Source: 2-02-FULL-48-14 sp041645035
GTDB taxonomy: Bacteria > Patescibacteriota > Gracilibacteria > UBA1369 > 2-02-FULL-48-14
Direction of reading: 5' to 3'
Assembly (NCBI GenBank): GCA_041645035.1
Contig: JBAZQU010000002.1
Location: 3,461 to 67,460, forward strand
Length of the DNA stretch: 64,000 nucleotides
The notes under the pieces were generated by a model, which was not told the DNA's origin, did no database searches, and saw only the letters and a list, made by a program, of their open reading frames with translations. A program made the translations under genes and the position numbers. This document shows positions 1-8,850 of this stretch, piece by piece; within the stretch, counting starts at the first letter, position 1; each line of letters starts with the position of its first letter.

Positions 1-468
1 GCTCGCCAGCACCTTGATGGGGTCCACACCCTCGTCGTTGTAATAAACGTCCCGTTTTACATAAATCATCGTCATGAGCTGGCCCACGAGCACCTTTTGA
101 TCCGCCACTTGGAGTTCCAAAATCTGCACGTCCTCCTCAAGATCTCCAATCTCCATCGTTTTTCGTTCCTTTTGAGTCTTCACGCTGGTGATCTGATGCG
201 CGTGGTTTTTAATCTGATCGTCCAGGTTCGCCAAAACCATTTCCAAATTCGTGATGGCCGCGTCCATTTCAAGCAAACTTTCCTTGGCGCCTTCCACATT
301 TTGTTCGAGAAGCGTGTAACGATACTGAATCTGCGCCAGTTTTTGTTTGAGTTGGAGCAAAAGCGTGCTTTGTTCCACCACTTGCGTCAAAGTTCCCGTG
401 TCGTCAGCCTGTGCTACCGGGCTGAAAAGGAGGGCAAAGACGATAATGAGGGAGAATAGTTTTTTCAT
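1..468 (-). CDS. Secreted coiled-coil protein, N-terminal part (EnvC/PcsB-like), runs off the left edge
   Basis: The minus-strand frame opens at ATG 468..466 and stays open to base 1, so only the first 156 codons are present. Residues 1-21 (MKKLFSLIIVFALLFSPVAQA) form a clear signal peptide ending in AQA. The rest is a long heptad-like helical region rich in L, E, Q and K (for example LLQLKQKLAQIQYRYTLLEQ). Secreted coiled coils of this kind are the N-terminal half of murein-hydrolase activators such as EnvC, PcsB and CwlO-like proteins, whose catalytic or LytM domain lies C-terminal and would be outside the window. The function is therefore inference from architecture only. The start lies 55 bp downstream of the mutY stop, on the same strand. 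Confidence 0.75.
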   Translation of the reverse strand, partial: MKKLFSLIIVFALLFSPVAQADDTGTLTQVVEQSTLLLQLKQKLAQIQYRYTLLEQNVEGAKESLLEMDAAITNLEMVLANLDDQIKNHAHQITSVKTQKERKTMEIGDLEEDVQILELQVADQKVLVGQLMTMIYVKRDVYYNDEGVDPIKVLAS

Positions 469-522
469 TTATTTTTGTATCCCCTAATTATAGCACAAAA
501 CAGGTTGGGAGGGAAGGTGGAC

Positions 523-1611
523 CTACCAAATCCGTGTGCGCACACAACTCAGTAGGCCTTCAATGAGGCGGACATTGGCGGCGGGGAAAGGGAATTTTTC
601 CAATTCGATCGGTTTGACCCACTTGCCGGCACTTGCAGTCTTCAAAACCACCGTGCCTTTGTCAAAATCGGCCAAAAAACAGCGTAAATCGACCAAATAT
701 TTAGTGTAAGCGTGCTGAATTTGCATAAAAAACTTCACATTTTTCACTTTTATACCAAGTTCCTCGTCGAGTTCGCGGTGCAAGGCATCCAGGAGCTCCT
801 CGTCTTTTTCAACCCGTCCACCCGGGAATTCCCAGAGTCCGGCCATAAGTCCGCCGTCATGACGTTTTTGAATAAAAATTTTGCCTCTTTTTCGGATGAC
901 CGCAACGACCACTTGAACCGGCACTTTTGACCTGGAGGGACCTTTGTTGGGGAGAATATCTTGGACTCCGGCGGCGTAAGCCTTGCACAGTTCTTGCAGC
1001 GGACACAGCTCGCACTTAGGCAGTTTGGTGCACTGCAAAGCCCCGAACTCCATCACGGCCTGATTGAAAGGTCGCGCCTGGCCCTTGGGCAGCAATTCCG
1101 CGGCTTCGTCCCAGAATTCTTTCTTGAAATAGGTCGCATTTTCCCTGAAATCCGCCAAACGCGCCAGCACGCGGATCACGTTACTATCCACCACCGGACG
1201 ATCCTGATTGTATGCAATGCTGCAGATAGCTCCCGCCGTGTACGGACCCACGCCCGGAAGCTTCACAACGTCCTTATATTTGGTAAAAAACTCACCTTTG
1301 TTCTTCTCCACCAGAATTTTCGCCGTTTTTCGAATGTTTTTTGCTCGGTTGTAGTAGCCCAAGCCCTCCCAAAGCTTCAAAATTTTGTCTTCTTTCGCCC
1401 TCGCCACAGACTTAATGGTGGGGAACGCTTTCATCCAGCGCTTAAAATAAGGCAACATGGTGGCGACTTGAGTCTGTTGCAGCATAATTTCCGAAATCCA
1501 AACCTCGTAGGGCGTGTAGTTTTTTCTCCAAGGAAGCTTGCGTTGTTTCTTTTGAAACCACGTCAAAAGTCGCTCTGAAATGACCTGACGTTCCTGGGGC
1601 GTGAAATTCAT
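523..1611 (-). CDS. mutY: A/G-specific adenine glycosylase MutY
   Basis: MutY removes adenine mispaired with 8-oxoguanine in base-excision repair. The 362-residue protein has the LPWR motif near residue 25, the catalytic region EIMLQQTQV, the helix-hairpin-helix LPGVGPYTAGAI, the catalytic Asp in VVDSNVIRVLARL, and an iron-sulfur Cys cluster. The C-terminal third is a NUDIX-like 8-oxoG recognition domain with a complete Nudix box (GGRVEKDE..HRELDEELGI). The frame is open further upstream, but MNFTPQERQ at 1611 matches the usual MutY N-terminus, so I chose it. The Cys cluster reads C-X5-C-X2-C-X5-C, one residue shorter in the first spacer than the usual C-X6-C. Confidence 0.95.
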   Translation of the reverse strand: MNFTPQERQVISERLLTWFQKKQRKLPWRKNYTPYEVWISEIMLQQTQVATMLPYFKRWMKAFPTIKSVARAKEDKILKLWEGLGYYNRAKNIRKTAKILVEKNKGEFFTKYKDVVKLPGVGPYTAGAICSIAYNQDRPVVDSNVIRVLARLADFRENATYFKKEFWDEAAELLPKGQARPFNQAVMEFGALQCTKLPKCELCPLQELCKAYAAGVQDILPNKGPSRSKVPVQVVVAVIRKRGKIFIQKRHDGGLMAGLWEFPGGRVEKDEELLDALHRELDEELGIKVKNVKFFMQIQHAYTKYLVDLRCFLADFDKGTVVLKTASAGKWVKPIELEKFPFPAANVRLIEGLLSCVRTRIW

Positions 1612-1730
1612 GAATCCATTATAAACGAAAAGATGGTAAAGGGAATCCGGATATCCATGGTAAAAAAACCTTGCAAAGATAAGACATTTCACCTAAAATC
1701 ACTCGGCACGGATCAAAAACTCTAAAGTTT

Positions 1731-2009
1731 ATGTCAACCAAAAAAGCAGGAGGGTCAAGTAAAAACGGACGCGATTCGCAGGCGAAACGTCTTGGAATCA
1801 AGCGTTTTGCAGGAGAAGTCGTTACCGCGGGTTCAATTATTGTTCGTCAGAAGGGCACCAAATGGCACCCCGGAAAGAACGTAGGAACCGGACGGGATTG
1901 GACTTTGTACGCCCTCGTGGACGGAAAAGTAGCCTTTACGCAAAAGCGTCAAAGAAAATTCGACGGAACGACTCGTTACGACAGTTTGGTCCACATCGCC
2001 GCTGTGTAA
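1731..2009 (+). CDS. rpmA: 50S ribosomal protein L27
   Basis: The 92-residue protein begins MSTKKAGGSSKNGRDSQAKR and continues LGIKRFAGEVVTAGSIIVRQ, which is the L27 signature. L27 sits at the peptidyl-transferase centre of the large subunit. The N-terminus starts directly with the mature-type sequence and has no Firmicutes-style cleavable extension. The usual upstream partner rplU is absent; mutY lies divergently upstream instead. A GC-poor hairpin followed by a T-run lies 27 bp after the stop, so rpmA is probably monocistronic. Confidence 0.97.
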   Translation: MSTKKAGGSSKNGRDSQAKRLGIKRFAGEVVTAGSIIVRQKGTKWHPGKNVGTGRDWTLYALVDGKVAFTQKRQRKFDGTTRYDSLVHIAAV

Positions 2010-2035
2010 AAGTTTTGATTTCTAAGATAAAGAAA

Positions 2036-2059
2036 GCTATCCTAAACGGGTAGTTTTTT
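2036..2059 (+). terminator. Rho-independent terminator after rpmA
   Basis: Arms CTATCC (2037-2042) and GGGTAG (2048-2053) pair with one T-G wobble around a 5-nt loop and are followed by six T residues. The position directly after rpmA fits a terminator. Confidence 0.6.
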
Positions 2060-2075
2060 ATTAACCCCACGCCTT

Positions 2076-2339
2076 ATGAAAAACCAACTTAATGCACTCG
2101 CTGTTGCACTTACATGCGGACTCCTTTGGGGAGTCGGACTGATGTTTTGGACTCTCGTAGGCGTACAATGGGGATTCGGCCTGTCCTCTTTAGAGCTGGT
2201 TACGGAATGGTACCCCGGCTACGAAATAACAGGTTTAGGGGCACTGATTGGGCTAGGGCTAGGATTTTTGGATGGATTCATCGGTGGGTATATCACGGTT
2301 TGGATTTACAATTTCTTTGCTCGAAAATTTAGCAAATAA
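2076..2339 (+). CDS. Small two-helix membrane protein of the family often labelled bacteriophage holin
   Basis: The 87-residue protein has hydrophobic segments at about residues 6-32 and 53-80, the central motif EWYPGYEITGLGALIG and the C-terminal motif GFLDGFIGGYITVWIYNF. This arrangement is typical of a widespread small bacterial and archaeal family that pipelines name bacteriophage holin. No phage genes surround it, so a lysis role is unsupported and I treat it as an integral membrane protein of unknown role. It ends 5 bp before the next gene. Confidence 0.75.
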   Translation: MKNQLNALAVALTCGLLWGVGLMFWTLVGVQWGFGLSSLELVTEWYPGYEITGLGALIGLGLGFLDGFIGGYITVWIYNFFARKFSK

Positions 2340-2344
2340 TTTTC

Positions 2345-3001
2345 ATGACGCTCGAATCATTTTTTGGCCTCGATACGGAGGGCGCCGGAAGCGCCGAATC
2401 TCGAGAACAATTTCAAGAGCAAATGCGTGAAAGCGCTCGTGCCATTAAAAACATGAGTGCCAATCAAGCAGCTCAAAAAAAACAGGAAGACAAGCTCGCC
2501 AAGATTTTGATGCGTTTCATGAAAGACCCGACTAAGTACGACATCGTCTTTTTGGTGGTGAAGCTGCTGCAAGAAAATGTGCCGGGAATGTTTATTTTAG
2601 CAGTACTGTCCATTGCGGATCCGGATCTGGAAAAAGAAATCATGAAGGAATTCGACACCGGGCAGGCCCCCGAAGATTCCGCGCTCACCACGGTGCCGGG
2701 CGAAGCCTTTATTCCGGATGACATCAAGCGTGAACTCAACGCCTGGGGCAACGGCATTTTGGATGCGGGTATGAAATTGCCGGGTAAAACGTTGCAAACC
2801 GCGCTCACGCCTGATCAAAAACTCAAGTCGCTCATTTTGGACCTTCTGCAATTTGCGCTTGAGGAATATTTTCAACGCCACGGACTCGATTTTTCCGAGG
2901 ACAAAATTCGCCAAGTCGCTTTGCTGAGTATTCAAAGCGTACTCATTCGCCTTCGCGAAGTGTCCAAAGAAAAAACAGACGCCGAAATCATTGAGTCTTA
3001 A
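2345..3001 (+). CDS. Hypothetical protein, mostly helical, 218 aa
   Basis: I do not recognise a family. The protein is charged and predicted largely alpha-helical, with no signal peptide; one moderately hydrophobic stretch lies near residues 67-88 (YDIVFLVVKLLQENVPGMFI). Residues 17-50 are Gln/Lys-rich and may form a coiled coil. It lies 5 bp after the small membrane protein and 9 bp before gnd, so it is probably cotranscribed with the pentose-phosphate genes. The tight spacing supports it being a real gene. Confidence 0.8.
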   Translation: MTLESFFGLDTEGAGSAESREQFQEQMRESARAIKNMSANQAAQKKQEDKLAKILMRFMKDPTKYDIVFLVVKLLQENVPGMFILAVLSIADPDLEKEIMKEFDTGQAPEDSALTTVPGEAFIPDDIKRELNAWGNGILDAGMKLPGKTLQTALTPDQKLKSLILDLLQFALEEYFQRHGLDFSEDKIRQVALLSIQSVLIRLREVSKEKTDAEIIES

Positions 3002-3010
3002 CCTCCATTT

Positions 3011-4399
3011 ATGTCGTCACAAGTGGGAGTCATTGGTCTGGGGACCATGGGCTCTGCGCTAGCTCGGAATATTGCGAACCACGGTTTTAAGGTAAGTGTG
3101 TGGAATCGCACGCACGAAAAAGTCGTGGATTTTGTGAAAAATTATGGCGAAGAAAAGTTTTATGGTGCAGAGAATTTTGAAGATTTTGTGGAAAGTTTGG
3201 GTGAACCCCGTCGCGTTATTTTGATGTTGCCGGCGGGAGCTCCCACGTATGAAGTGCTCGACCTTTTGAAAGCTACTCTGCAGCAAGGGGACAGTATTTT
3301 GGAAGGAGGAAATTCTTTTTATAGAGATACGGAAGAACTGGTTGCAGAATTCGCTGAATTGGGAATTTATTTTTTGGGGACGGGCATTTCGGGCGGAGAA
3401 GACGGCGCGCTCAAAGGTCCCAGTATTATGCCCGGCGGAAGTAAAGAAGGTTGGGAAGAGTTTGCCGATATTTTAAAGAGTATTGCCGCTGCGGATTTTG
3501 GAGGCAAAGCCTGTACCGCCTACATGGGCAGTGGGGGAGCCGGTCACTACGTCAAAATGATTCATAACGGAATTGAATACGCCGAAATGCAGGTGCTTTC
3601 GGAGGCTTACGATTTATTACGTTCACTTTTCCAGCTCAAGCAGGAAGAAATTGTGGAAATTTTTGAAAAATGGAGTGGCGGCGAACTGGACTCCTTTTTA
3701 CTCGACATCAGTGTGGAAGTTTTGCGGAAAAAAGAAGAGGGCGCGTTTTTACTCGATTTGATTTTAGACAAGGCGGAACAAAAGGGAACCGGACAGTGGA
3801 CTACCGAAGAAGCGCTTCGTTTGGGAATTCCCGCGCCCTCTTTTGCAAACGCGGTTTTCGCCCGTGCCTTTTCTGCGGAAAAAGAAAACCGAGTCAGGCT
3901 TTCGCAGAATTATCCATTGGTGGCGACTTCGCCAAAAATGTTGGTTTCGGAATTCGCCGAACATTTAGAAAAAGCGATTTTGGCCTCACGCGTCGCTCAC
4001 TTTGAACAAGGACTTTCCATTTTAGTCGCTGCGGACAAGGAATATGGCTTTGGGCTAAACTTTCAAGAAATTTTACGTGTGTGGCAAGGGGGCTGCATCA
4101 TTCGTTGCAAAGTGCTTCAGAATTTTTCCGGGGTGCTTAACCATGCTTCAAATTTGTACGCGGGATTGTGGACCGAACAAACTTTAAAGTCCGCGCATGA
4201 AAGTTGGAAAAAAGTTGTGGCCACGAGCGTGGAACATTCCATCCCGGTCCCCGGCCTCTCCGGTGCGCTCACTCATTTTGAAAGCATGCGCAGTGAACAT
4301 TTGCCGGCCAATTTTATTCAAGGTCTGCGCGATCGCTTTGGTTCTCACGGCTACCAGCGCACCGATAAAGGAGGCAATTTTCACACCAAATGGTCATGA
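3011..4399 (+). CDS. gnd: 6-phosphogluconate dehydrogenase, decarboxylating
   Basis: Converts 6-phosphogluconate to ribulose 5-phosphate with reduction of NAD(P)+. The 462-residue protein has the Rossmann fingerprint GVIGLGTMGSALARNI at residues 6-21, the substrate motif GISGGEDGALKGPSIMPGG, the catalytic region HYVKMIHNGIEYAEMQ with its Lys, and the C-terminal signature RDRFGSHGYQRTDKGGNFHT. Length and motifs match the standard long bacterial enzyme. The stop overlaps the zwf start region, so gnd and zwf are translationally coupled. Confidence 0.96.
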   Translation: MSSQVGVIGLGTMGSALARNIANHGFKVSVWNRTHEKVVDFVKNYGEEKFYGAENFEDFVESLGEPRRVILMLPAGAPTYEVLDLLKATLQQGDSILEGGNSFYRDTEELVAEFAELGIYFLGTGISGGEDGALKGPSIMPGGSKEGWEEFADILKSIAAADFGGKACTAYMGSGGAGHYVKMIHNGIEYAEMQVLSEAYDLLRSLFQLKQEEIVEIFEKWSGGELDSFLLDISVEVLRKKEEGAFLLDLILDKAEQKGTGQWTTEEALRLGIPAPSFANAVFARAFSAEKENRVRLSQNYPLVATSPKMLVSEFAEHLEKAILASRVAHFEQGLSILVAADKEYGFGLNFQEILRVWQGGCIIRCKVLQNFSGVLNHASNLYAGLWTEQTLKSAHESWKKVVATSVEHSIPVPGLSGALTHFESMRSEHLPANFIQGLRDRFGSHGYQRTDKGGNFHTKWS

Positions 4400-5847
4400 A
4401 GAAAATTCCGTTCCAAATTGCCGCCCATGATTTCACGCTCTTTATTTTTGGAGCATCCGGCTCACTGGCGCGACTCAAACTTTTTCCTGCCATTTACGAG
4501 TTGGTGAAGGAAAACCGCATGCCTAAGGATTTTAAAATTGTCGGCTTCGCACGTACCGTCATGACGGAAGAAAAATTTCGAAAAATATTTGAAAATTCCG
4601 TTCGTAAAAACGAAAAAAATGTAAATGAAGAGGCACTAAAAAAACTCCTTAAAAATGTTTTCTATTTTTCAGGCCAATACGACAGCGAGCAGGATTATAA
4701 AAACTTTTTAAAACGGCTCAAAAAAGTGGAAGAAAACAGCAGTCGTATTCGAATGGCTTATTTTTCCGTTCCGCCCTCCGCTTTTCCCGATATTTTTACA
4801 AATTTGGCTAAAGTAAATTTTAACACCAAGCGTTCGCCACTTCGGCTCGTGATTGAAAAACCTTTCGGCTACGATTTAAAATCCGCCAAAGCGCTCAAGA
4901 AAAAACTCGACAAGTATTTTAAACCCGAGCAGGTTTATTTTCTCGATCACTATTTGGGGAAGGAAGCGGTAAGTAATTTGCTTTCGCTCCGTTATGCTAA
5001 TTCCATACTCACAAATCTTTTCAGCCGTGAATACGTGAGCAATATCCAAATCACGGCGTTAGAAAAAAAAGACATTGAAGGTCGTGCAAATTATTTTGAT
5101 CACGTGGGGATTTTGCGCGACATGGTTCAGTCGCACCTTCTGCAAATCATCGCGTATCTCACCATGTATGCCCCCAAAGAACAGACCGCGGAAGCCATTC
5201 ATCATGAGAAGGCTCGTGTACTTAATTCTTTACGTATAGGCAAAGCCCACGACTGCATAGTGCGTGGACAATATAAAGGTTACACCCAAGAAAAAGGCGT
5301 TCCAAAAGACTCTCAAACGGAAACTTTTGCGGCACTCAAACTCTGTGTTGAACATCCGCTTTGGGAAGGCGTGCCCATTTATATTCGTAGCGGAAAATGC
5401 CTCAAAGCCAAGTGGACCGCCGTGGTGGTGGAATTCAAGCCGCACAAAGTCCAAGAAAAACACCCCGTGGAGCCCAATCGAATTGTAATTCAACTTCAGC
5501 CTTACGAAAAAATTGAGTTTGATCTTCTCACCAAGCTCGGTGGAAAAACTTTCGACTTCCACACGCTCACCACGGGCCGTCCCATTTATTGCAGTGGCGA
5601 TTGTCTCGTTGAACATGGCCGTCTGTTGCTCGACGTGATAGAGGGCAATAAGGGACTTTTCTTAAACTTTGAAGAAATTTTTGCGGCGTGGAAAGTCATA
5701 GATAAAACTCAACAATGGTGTGACAGGGAATCTAAAAAATGTGCGGAACTTTACTCATACAATTGCGGTTCGTTGGGCCCCAAAGCTGCGGACGAGCTTT
5801 TGAAAAAAGACGGCTTTACTTGGTTTAATGCTTTTCCAAATGACTAA
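4390..5847 (+). CDS. zwf: Glucose-6-phosphate 1-dehydrogenase
   Basis: First step of the oxidative pentose-phosphate pathway, producing 6-phosphogluconolactone and NADPH. The 485-residue protein has the nucleotide-binding stretch FIFGASGSLARLKLFPAIYE, the motif VIEKPFGYDL, the substrate signature DHYLGKEAVSNLL with catalytic His/Lys, and the C-terminal IRSGKCLKAKW. The usual Asp in GASGDLA is Ser here. Two starts are possible: 4390 (MVMKK) and 4396, the latter making an exact ATGA overlap with the gnd stop. The 3' end overlaps pgl. Confidence 0.96.
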   Translation: MVMKKIPFQIAAHDFTLFIFGASGSLARLKLFPAIYELVKENRMPKDFKIVGFARTVMTEEKFRKIFENSVRKNEKNVNEEALKKLLKNVFYFSGQYDSEQDYKNFLKRLKKVEENSSRIRMAYFSVPPSAFPDIFTNLAKVNFNTKRSPLRLVIEKPFGYDLKSAKALKKKLDKYFKPEQVYFLDHYLGKEAVSNLLSLRYANSILTNLFSREYVSNIQITALEKKDIEGRANYFDHVGILRDMVQSHLLQIIAYLTMYAPKEQTAEAIHHEKARVLNSLRIGKAHDCIVRGQYKGYTQEKGVPKDSQTETFAALKLCVEHPLWEGVPIYIRSGKCLKAKWTAVVVEFKPHKVQEKHPVEPNRIVIQLQPYEKIEFDLLTKLGGKTFDFHTLTTGRPIYCSGDCLVEHGRLLLDVIEGNKGLFLNFEEIFAAWKVIDKTQQWCDRESKKCAELYSYNCGSLGPKAADELLKKDGFTWFNAFPND

Positions 5848-6541
5848 TCCTTGGATACTGCACTTTGACTCGGAAGAGGAATTTTGGCGCTCTGCATTAG
5901 AAGACAGTGTGCTTTGTATCCAGGAAGTTTTAAGAAAACAACAAGAGTGTCGCCTTGGTCTGGCCGGTGGGTCCACACCAAAAATTCTCTACGAAAAATT
6001 AGCTCAAGCCCCATTACCTTGGGAAAAAATCAAAATCATTCAACTCGACGAACGCTACGTACCTAGCGACGACAAGGAAAGCAACCTCGGCATGCTTCGC
6101 AAAAGCCTTTTTGCTCACGCGCCTATTCCTCCGGAAAATATTTTTAGCTTCGACACGTCGCTGCCCTATATTTCCGCCGCGCAAGAAATGAATCGTCGCC
6201 TCGGCCAGTTGGAAAAACCCGGCCGTCCTCTGCTCGACTGTCTTATTTTGGGTGCCGGCGCGGATGGCCACATCGCTTCTCTTTTTGAAGGAGACAGCGC
6301 ACTTGGCAGCACGGATTACGCCACCGTGGCTTATGCCAAAAACTATCCAATTCCTCAGCGCCTAACGCTGACTTTAAAGGCTCTTGAACAAGCTTCTCAT
6401 GCTCTGCTTCTTCTGAAAGGTGCGGAAAAAATACCCGTAGTGGAGGCGCTGGAAGGTAAACCCAGCAAGCTCCCGCTCACAGCACTCAAAGCGCTGCTTC
6501 CCAGGCTCACCTTAAAAGTCTCGGCTTATTTGCAGAATTGA
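5828..6541 (+). CDS. pgl: 6-phosphogluconolactonase
   Basis: Hydrolyses 6-phosphogluconolactone between Zwf and Gnd. The 237-residue protein is of the DevB/Pgl type: LGLAGGSTPKILYEKL, the motif QLDERYVPSDDKESNLGMLR and LGAGADGHIASLFEG are all clear. It overlaps zwf by 20 bp from ATG 5828, or by 8 bp if ATG 5840 (MTNPW) is used. Third gene of the plus-strand oxidative branch. Confidence 0.93.
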   Translation: MLFQMTNPWILHFDSEEEFWRSALEDSVLCIQEVLRKQQECRLGLAGGSTPKILYEKLAQAPLPWEKIKIIQLDERYVPSDDKESNLGMLRKSLFAHAPIPPENIFSFDTSLPYISAAQEMNRRLGQLEKPGRPLLDCLILGAGADGHIASLFEGDSALGSTDYATVAYAKNYPIPQRLTLTLKALEQASHALLLLKGAEKIPVVEALEGKPSKLPLTALKALLPRLTLKVSAYLQN

Positions 6542-6579
6542 AAAGTCTGAGCTAGAATCCAAACAGAATTAACTTACTC

Positions 6580-6981
6580 ATGCACATGAAAACATTTTTT
6601 CCCATTCTTTTGACGCTGAGCCTTCTCCTGACCGCCTGTGGAAATTCCATCACGGTTGCCGACAAAGGAACCATTGAAGCTTTTCCAGAACAGAAGCCGG
6701 TAATGCTGGCTTGGCAGGGTCTTACCGAAGCCGTTAAGGCGGAGGACTGCGAAGCCGTTTTGAGCTACATGCGTTTGACTTTAAATTTAGAGGAAGACGT
6801 TTGTCCCGCTATTTACGCTTACTTTAAGGACGGAATCCCCGAAGTGGAATGGATTCGCACCGATTGGAGCATCTCAAACGGAAAGGCAAAGATTTATGCG
6901 GTGGACGGAGGCTCTATTATGTCCTTCATCCACAACGAAGCCGACGACAGCTGGCGCTCTGACGACAAGTTTTGGGAGTGA
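6580..6981 (+). CDS. Small lipoprotein of unknown function
   Basis: The 133-residue protein starts MHMKTFFPILLTLSLLLTAC; the hydrophobic stretch ends in a lipobox (L-T-A-C), so it is a probable membrane-anchored lipoprotein. ATG 6586 is an alternative start. The mature part is acidic with two Cys (near EDCEAVL and DVCPAIY) that could pair. I do not recognise the family. It ends exactly where the convergent transketolase gene ends. Confidence 0.8.
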   Translation: MHMKTFFPILLTLSLLLTACGNSITVADKGTIEAFPEQKPVMLAWQGLTEAVKAEDCEAVLSYMRLTLNLEEDVCPAIYAYFKDGIPEVEWIRTDWSISNGKAKIYAVDGGSIMSFIHNEADDSWRSDDKFWE

Positions 6982-8850
6982 TCAGAGTGTTTTTAAAGCT
7001 GCTTCAATAGCCTGGATTGAAAGTCCTGCTCTTTCGTAAAGCGCCTCGGCTGTGCCGGAGAGTTGATAAGCCGCCACGCCCAATTTTTTAAGTGGTACTT
7101 GGATACCCGCCTCATATAAAGCCATTTCCACAAAACTACCAAGCCCGGTGTGCACATTGTGGTCTTGGACGGTAAGTACGCGGCCCGTTTTTTTCGCACT
7201 TTCCACAATGGTTTTTGAATCGAAAGGAATGAAGCTGCTAACGACAATTACTTCAATGTTCCCTCCGGAATTCTCAACTGCTTTTAATGCGTAATGCACC
7301 ATAGGTCCGCTCGCGACTATCGTCGCTCGCTTTCCTTGTCTCACAGTATCCGCTTTTCCGGGTTTAAATATGTAATCCCCGGCAAAAAACGGGGTTCCAT
7401 CTTCCTTTGTAAGTACCGGAATTTTAGCTCGCCCCATACGCACATAAAAATTGCCATAGGTAGAGGCCACGTAACGAATAATGCGATCGCATTGATTGGG
7501 GTCCGCAGGTTCAAAAATCTGCGTGTGAAAAAAGCCGGCAAAAGAACTGATGTCATCAATGGCTTGGTGCGTGGGGCCGTCTTCACCCACGGAAAGTCCG
7601 CAGTGCGTGGCCACCATTTTCACGTTGGTTTCGTTGATGTCGTTCACACGCGCTTGGTCTTTGGCGCGACTCGTCATAAAGGCGCCAAACGTGCTGCAAA
7701 AAGGGACCATTCCGCGTAGTGAAATTCCTCCGCTCGCACTCACCATATGCTGTTCGGCAATGCCACATTCAATATGCCTTTCGGGAAAATTTTTCTTCAC
7801 GCCATCGGTCTTCACGCTTTCAGAAAGATCCGCGGTGAGCGCTACAATATGCGGATTTAGTGTCGCCAAATCCAGAAGCGCCGTTCCATAGGCACTACGA
7901 CAGTCGGTCATTACGCCGGCTTCGTAGGTTTTTGGTGTTCCCGTATTCACCGCAACAACGTCCGGCTGCAAGGGAGTTTTAATATTCACCTTCAAATTCT
8001 TTAAACCTTCCGCCAAAATTGTCTTTTCTTCCTCGCTCAATTCTATCCCCGTCAGAGCCATCGTGGCGTCTTCTGCCTTCGGTGCTTTACCATGCCAATC
8101 CGCTTTATATTCGCGTCCCGTCTTTGCCATAAACTCGATGCCTTCTCCCATAATGGTGTGGCCAATCAAAATACTGGGGCGGGTTTTTTCAGCCAGCGCC
8201 ACTTCAAGTGCCGATGCCATTGCCGCAAAATCGTGACCATCCACTTCCTGTACAAACCAGCCCGCCGCGGAATAATGTCCGGCAATATTCATGGGCAGTA
8301 TGTTCGCCAAAGAATCCGTAAGCTGCACTTGGTTGTAATCCACAAACAAAATCAAATTATTCAACTTGTATTTTGCGGCAAAGTTCATCATTTCATAAGC
8401 CTGCCCCTCCTGGTTTTCTCCGTCTCCCATAAGCAAAAACACATGTTCGGTCTTCTTTTGCAAAACGTTGGCGATGGCCATCCCGGCTGCCGCACTGGCT
8501 CCAGCCCCCAGAGGTCCCGTTCCATAAAATACTCCCGGAATTTTTCGATTCACATGGCCTTCATAAATGTCGTCAGGTTTTCGAAAAGTTTCAATCACCC
8601 GTTGTTTGGAGATCACACCAAGCTCTGCCAGAACGGAATAGAGAGCAGGGGAGATATGACCGTTGGAAACCACAATCGCCTCATTCGTTTCGCAGAGTCG
8701 GCTCACATACAAAAGCGACAAATAATCAATGCACGATAACGATCCACCCGGATGTCCGGACTGTGCATTCGTCACCATTTCCAAAATAGACCGCCGACAA
8801 GACTTGGAAAAAGCCTTGAGGAATGCGATTTGGTCTTGCGTAAGCGTCAT
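6982..8850 (-). CDS. tkt: Transketolase
   Basis: Moves two-carbon ketol units between sugar phosphates with thiamine diphosphate. The 622-residue protein has the N-terminal SGHPGGSLSCIDYLS motif, the ThDP-binding GDGENQEGQAYEMMNFAAKY...VDYNQVQ, and the pyrimidine domain GIAEQHMVSASGGISLRG with the catalytic Glu. The sequence style (short N-terminal half) resembles a fusion of the split N and C subunits found in some bacteria and archaea. Its start overlaps the pgi stop by 4 nt, and it is the last gene of a tal-pgi-tkt operon. Confidence 0.95.
   Translation of the reverse strand: MTLTQDQIAFLKAFSKSCRRSILEMVTNAQSGHPGGSLSCIDYLSLLYVSRLCETNEAIVVSNGHISPALYSVLAELGVISKQRVIETFRKPDDIYEGHVNRKIPGVFYGTGPLGAGASAAAGMAIANVLQKKTEHVFLLMGDGENQEGQAYEMMNFAAKYKLNNLILFVDYNQVQLTDSLANILPMNIAGHYSAAGWFVQEVDGHDFAAMASALEVALAEKTRPSILIGHTIMGEGIEFMAKTGREYKADWHGKAPKAEDATMALTGIELSEEEKTILAEGLKNLKVNIKTPLQPDVVAVNTGTPKTYEAGVMTDCRSAYGTALLDLATLNPHIVALTADLSESVKTDGVKKNFPERHIECGIAEQHMVSASGGISLRGMVPFCSTFGAFMTSRAKDQARVNDINETNVKMVATHCGLSVGEDGPTHQAIDDISSFAGFFHTQIFEPADPNQCDRIIRYVASTYGNFYVRMGRAKIPVLTKEDGTPFFAGDYIFKPGKADTVRQGKRATIVASGPMVHYALKAVENSGGNIEVIVVSSFIPFDSKTIVESAKKTGRVLTVQDHNVHTGLGSFVEMALYEAGIQVPLKKLGVAAYQLSGTAEALYERAGLSIQAIEAALKTL

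Noticed and set aside
97..459. 120-codon plus-strand frame
   Set aside because: It is the antisense of the signal-peptide coiled-coil protein on the minus strand.
2076..2339. Prophage holin
   Set aside because: The family name suggests phage lysis, but no endolysin, capsid or integrase gene is near.
6982..8850. UGA-recoded Gracilibacteria code
   Set aside because: Several genes end in TGA at the expected family length, and no internal TGA needs to be read as Gly.
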